From Flavobacteriaceae bacterium PS02293 (GTDB lineage Bacteria > Bacteroidota > Bacteroidia > Flavobacteriales > Weeksellaceae), in contig JASCOV010000009.1 in assembly GCA_029960045.1 (NCBI GenBank), positions 62,001-126,000 of the forward strand: DNA of 64,000 nucleotides. Direction: 5' to 3'. Under the pieces are notes generated by a model that searched no databases, was not told the origin of the DNA, and worked only from the letters and a program-made list of their open reading frames with translations. Below are positions 62,466 through 64,000 of the stretch, one piece after another. Numbering within the stretch: the first letter of the stretch is position 1; each line of letters begins with the position of its first letter. Made by a program: the position numbers and the translations under genes.

Positions 62466-62516
62466 TAAAATTGATGATTTGAACTGTATTAAATGACTTT
62501 TTGACGCAATTTTACA

Positions 62517-62550
62517 TTGGTATACTTTCTGACTAATTGATTACCTTTGA
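62517..62550 (+). promoter_or_regulatory. Bacteroidota promoter of rseP
   Basis: TTG at 62517-62519 and TAccTTTGA at 62542-62550 are 22 nt apart, which fits TTG-N17-23-TAnnTTTG. It ends 25 nt before the rseP ATG. Confidence 0.65.
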
Positions 62551-62575
62551 CAACTTATAATTTTAAAACATATTA

Positions 62576-64000
62576 ATGGAATTAGCATTAAAAATATTTC
62601 AGTTTGTACTGAGCATTTCTATCCTTGTAACATTACACGAAATTGGGCACTTTCTGCCAGCGAAATGGTTCAAAACCAAAGTAGACAAATTCTTTTTATT
62701 CTTCGACCCGTATTTTTCCATTTTCGCAATGAAAAAAATCAATGGAAAATGGCAATATAGATTCTTTTCCAAAAATGACCCTACTGAAGAAGAGGTGGAA
62801 ATAGACGGCAAAAAAGTCCTTCAACCCATTGATGTTTCTACACTGCCGGACTCCGACTGGAGAAAGCACGAAGGTGTGAAATACGGAATCGGATGGCTTC
62901 CTTTTGGAGGTTATGTGAAAATCGCCGGAATGGTGGACGAAAGTATGGATACTGAGCAATTGAAAAAACCGGCAGAACCTTGGGAATTCCGTGCGAAACC
63001 GGCTTGGCAAAGGCTAATCATTATGCTTGGCGGTGTCACGGTTAATTTCTTTTTGGCTTGGTTGATTTTCGGTTCGTTGTCTTATTTCTATGGCGAAGAA
63101 AATTATGACACTGAGAAATTGGGTGGCAAAATGTATTATTCTGAACCTTCACTTAAAATGGGTTTTGAAAACGGCGATAAAATCTTAAAAGTTGACGGTA
63201 AAACGCAAAAGGATTTTGATAAATTATCTCTCGATGTTTTATTGAGTGACCACGTAACTGTTCTTAGAAACGGAAAAGAAGTGACTTTTCCGACAAGCGA
63301 CGAAGGAAAAGCATTGGTTTTACAGGCAGATTCCCCAAAAGCTTTCCTAATGCCGAGAATTGCTCCAACGGTGGATACAATCATTCAAAAATCAACTCAG
63401 GATGCAGGTCTTAAGATTGGTGATAAAATCATCAGCATTGATAATCAGAAAATCGATTACTATGATGAATTAGCGCCAATTGTTTCTAAGAAAGCTGGCA
63501 AAAATGTGGAATTTATCGTTAATCGTGGACAAACTTTGGTTCCCATATCTATTCCTGTAGATAAAGATGGGAAAATTGGAGTTGGGTCTTTCAAGGATTA
63601 CAAGAAAATGATAACCCTAAACCATTTTACATTTGGTGAGTCAATTGGCAGAGGTTACACGAGAACGATTGAGAGTTTGACTTATCAAGTAAAACAATTC
63701 AAATTGATTTTTAATAAAACGATTAAAGGTTACAAAAAAGTTGGTGGCCCAATTGCTATCGTAAATAATATGCACGTTGACAAAGGCAAAGATGGAGATC
63801 TTTCTATCAATTGGCAGCAGTTTTGGTCTTTTACCGCTAAGTTTTCCATTTGGTTGGCTTTCCTTAATTTAATTCCGATTCCAGGCTTAGATGGCGGTCA
63901 CGTTTTGTTTACATTGTGGGAAATCATCACAAGAAAGCCGGTTCCTCAAAAAGTTTTGGAAAATGCACAAATGGTAGGTGTAATTTTCTTATTGGGGCTT
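62576..64000 (+). CDS. rseP: RseP-family site-2 (RIP) metalloprotease, 3' end outside window
   Basis: The frame starts with MELALKIFQFVLSISILVTLHEIGH and is still open at the last base, with 475 codons present. This membrane protease cleaves transmembrane segments, classically of anti-sigma factors. The zinc motif HEIGH (H21, E22, H25) lies in the first membrane segment. VKYGIGWLPFGGYVKIAGM follows, then PDZ-like segments (GFENGDKILKVDGKTQKDF, AGLKIGDKIISIDNQKI), and the second conserved motif NLIPIPGLDGGHVLF near the end. A ~45-residue insert (FLFFDPYFSIFAMKKINGKWQYRFF) after HEIGH is common in Bacteroidota. Confidence 0.95.
   Translation, partial: MELALKIFQFVLSISILVTLHEIGHFLPAKWFKTKVDKFFLFFDPYFSIFAMKKINGKWQYRFFSKNDPTEEEVEIDGKKVLQPIDVSTLPDSDWRKHEGVKYGIGWLPFGGYVKIAGMVDESMDTEQLKKPAEPWEFRAKPAWQRLIIMLGGVTVNFFLAWLIFGSLSYFYGEENYDTEKLGGKMYYSEPSLKMGFENGDKILKVDGKTQKDFDKLSLDVLLSDHVTVLRNGKEVTFPTSDEGKALVLQADSPKAFLMPRIAPTVDTIIQKSTQDAGLKIGDKIISIDNQKIDYYDELAPIVSKKAGKNVEFIVNRGQTLVPISIPVDKDGKIGVGSFKDYKKMITLNHFTFGESIGRGYTRTIESLTYQVKQFKLIFNKTIKGYKKVGGPIAIVNNMHVDKGKDGDLSINWQQFWSFTAKFSIWLAFLNLIPIPGLDGGHVLFTLWEIITRKPVPQKVLENAQMVGVIFLLGL

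Overview
The window is a 64 kb piece of an AT-rich Bacteroidota chromosome. It most likely comes from the class Flavobacteriia, in the Chryseobacterium/Epilithonimonas group of the Weeksellaceae. This rests on the gene families present: a T9SS type A sorting domain, DUF6443- and DUF5977-type Rhs proteins, DUF6266, DUF4271 next to hemD, and many small Sec-exported lipoprotein/beta-barrel pairs. Several upstream regions also carry the Bacteroidota promoter box TAnnTTTG. I see no rRNA, tRNA, CRISPR array, prophage, transposase or insertion sequence. Both ends of the window cut a gene: an AsmA-like protein at the left and rseP at the right.

From 1 to about 46.5 kb the window is mostly core chromosome. 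Housekeeping genes are mfd, pth, hemD, ptrB, mutS, thiL, queE, folD and pgi, plus a two-component system, an L,D-transpeptidase, an M48 lipoprotein protease and an MlaFE-type ABC transporter with an outer-membrane barrel. Between them lie small envelope genes. Notable groups are a duplicated lipoprotein plus beta-barrel pair (2353-4362), a SulP anion transporter flanked by two beta-carbonic anhydrases (11507-14966), and a thioredoxin beside a persulfide-dioxygenase/rhodanese fusion (25955-27753). There are also two orphan TonB-C-terminal-like secreted proteins, a TIMP-like secreted protein and a short secreted protein with KKDGTPDKR repeats.

The accessory island is at 46.8-58.3 kb, and its genes are on the minus strand. 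In transcription order it holds a beta-propeller-like protein with a T9SS sorting domain (split by a frameshift), a 1204-residue SpvB-like shell protein with DUF5977, and a 1225-residue DUF6443 Rhs protein. The Rhs protein has a variable tip with a GHEISIH motif. Next come an overlapping membrane-anchored putative immunity gene, a displaced Rhs tip with a restriction-endonuclease-fold toxin, its likely immunity gene, and two successive terminators. The first three genes are joined by a 1-nt stop/start overlap and an 8-nt gap. The SpvB-like plus Rhs order resembles the TcB/TcC halves of Tc toxin shells, but here all three proteins have Sec signals and the leader carries a T9SS tag. This is my best candidate for an under-described system. 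Upstream of it are a 15-bp inverted repeat, a short tandem repeat and a decayed DUF6266 gene.

From 58.4 to 64 kb the window returns to core genes: cydAB (cytochrome bd oxidase), a small barrel protein, a pirin and rseP. The pirin-rseP gap holds a 22-bp perfect inverted repeat of REP type, a structured element that resembles the Flavo-1 RNA, and a well-formed Bacteroidota promoter for rseP.
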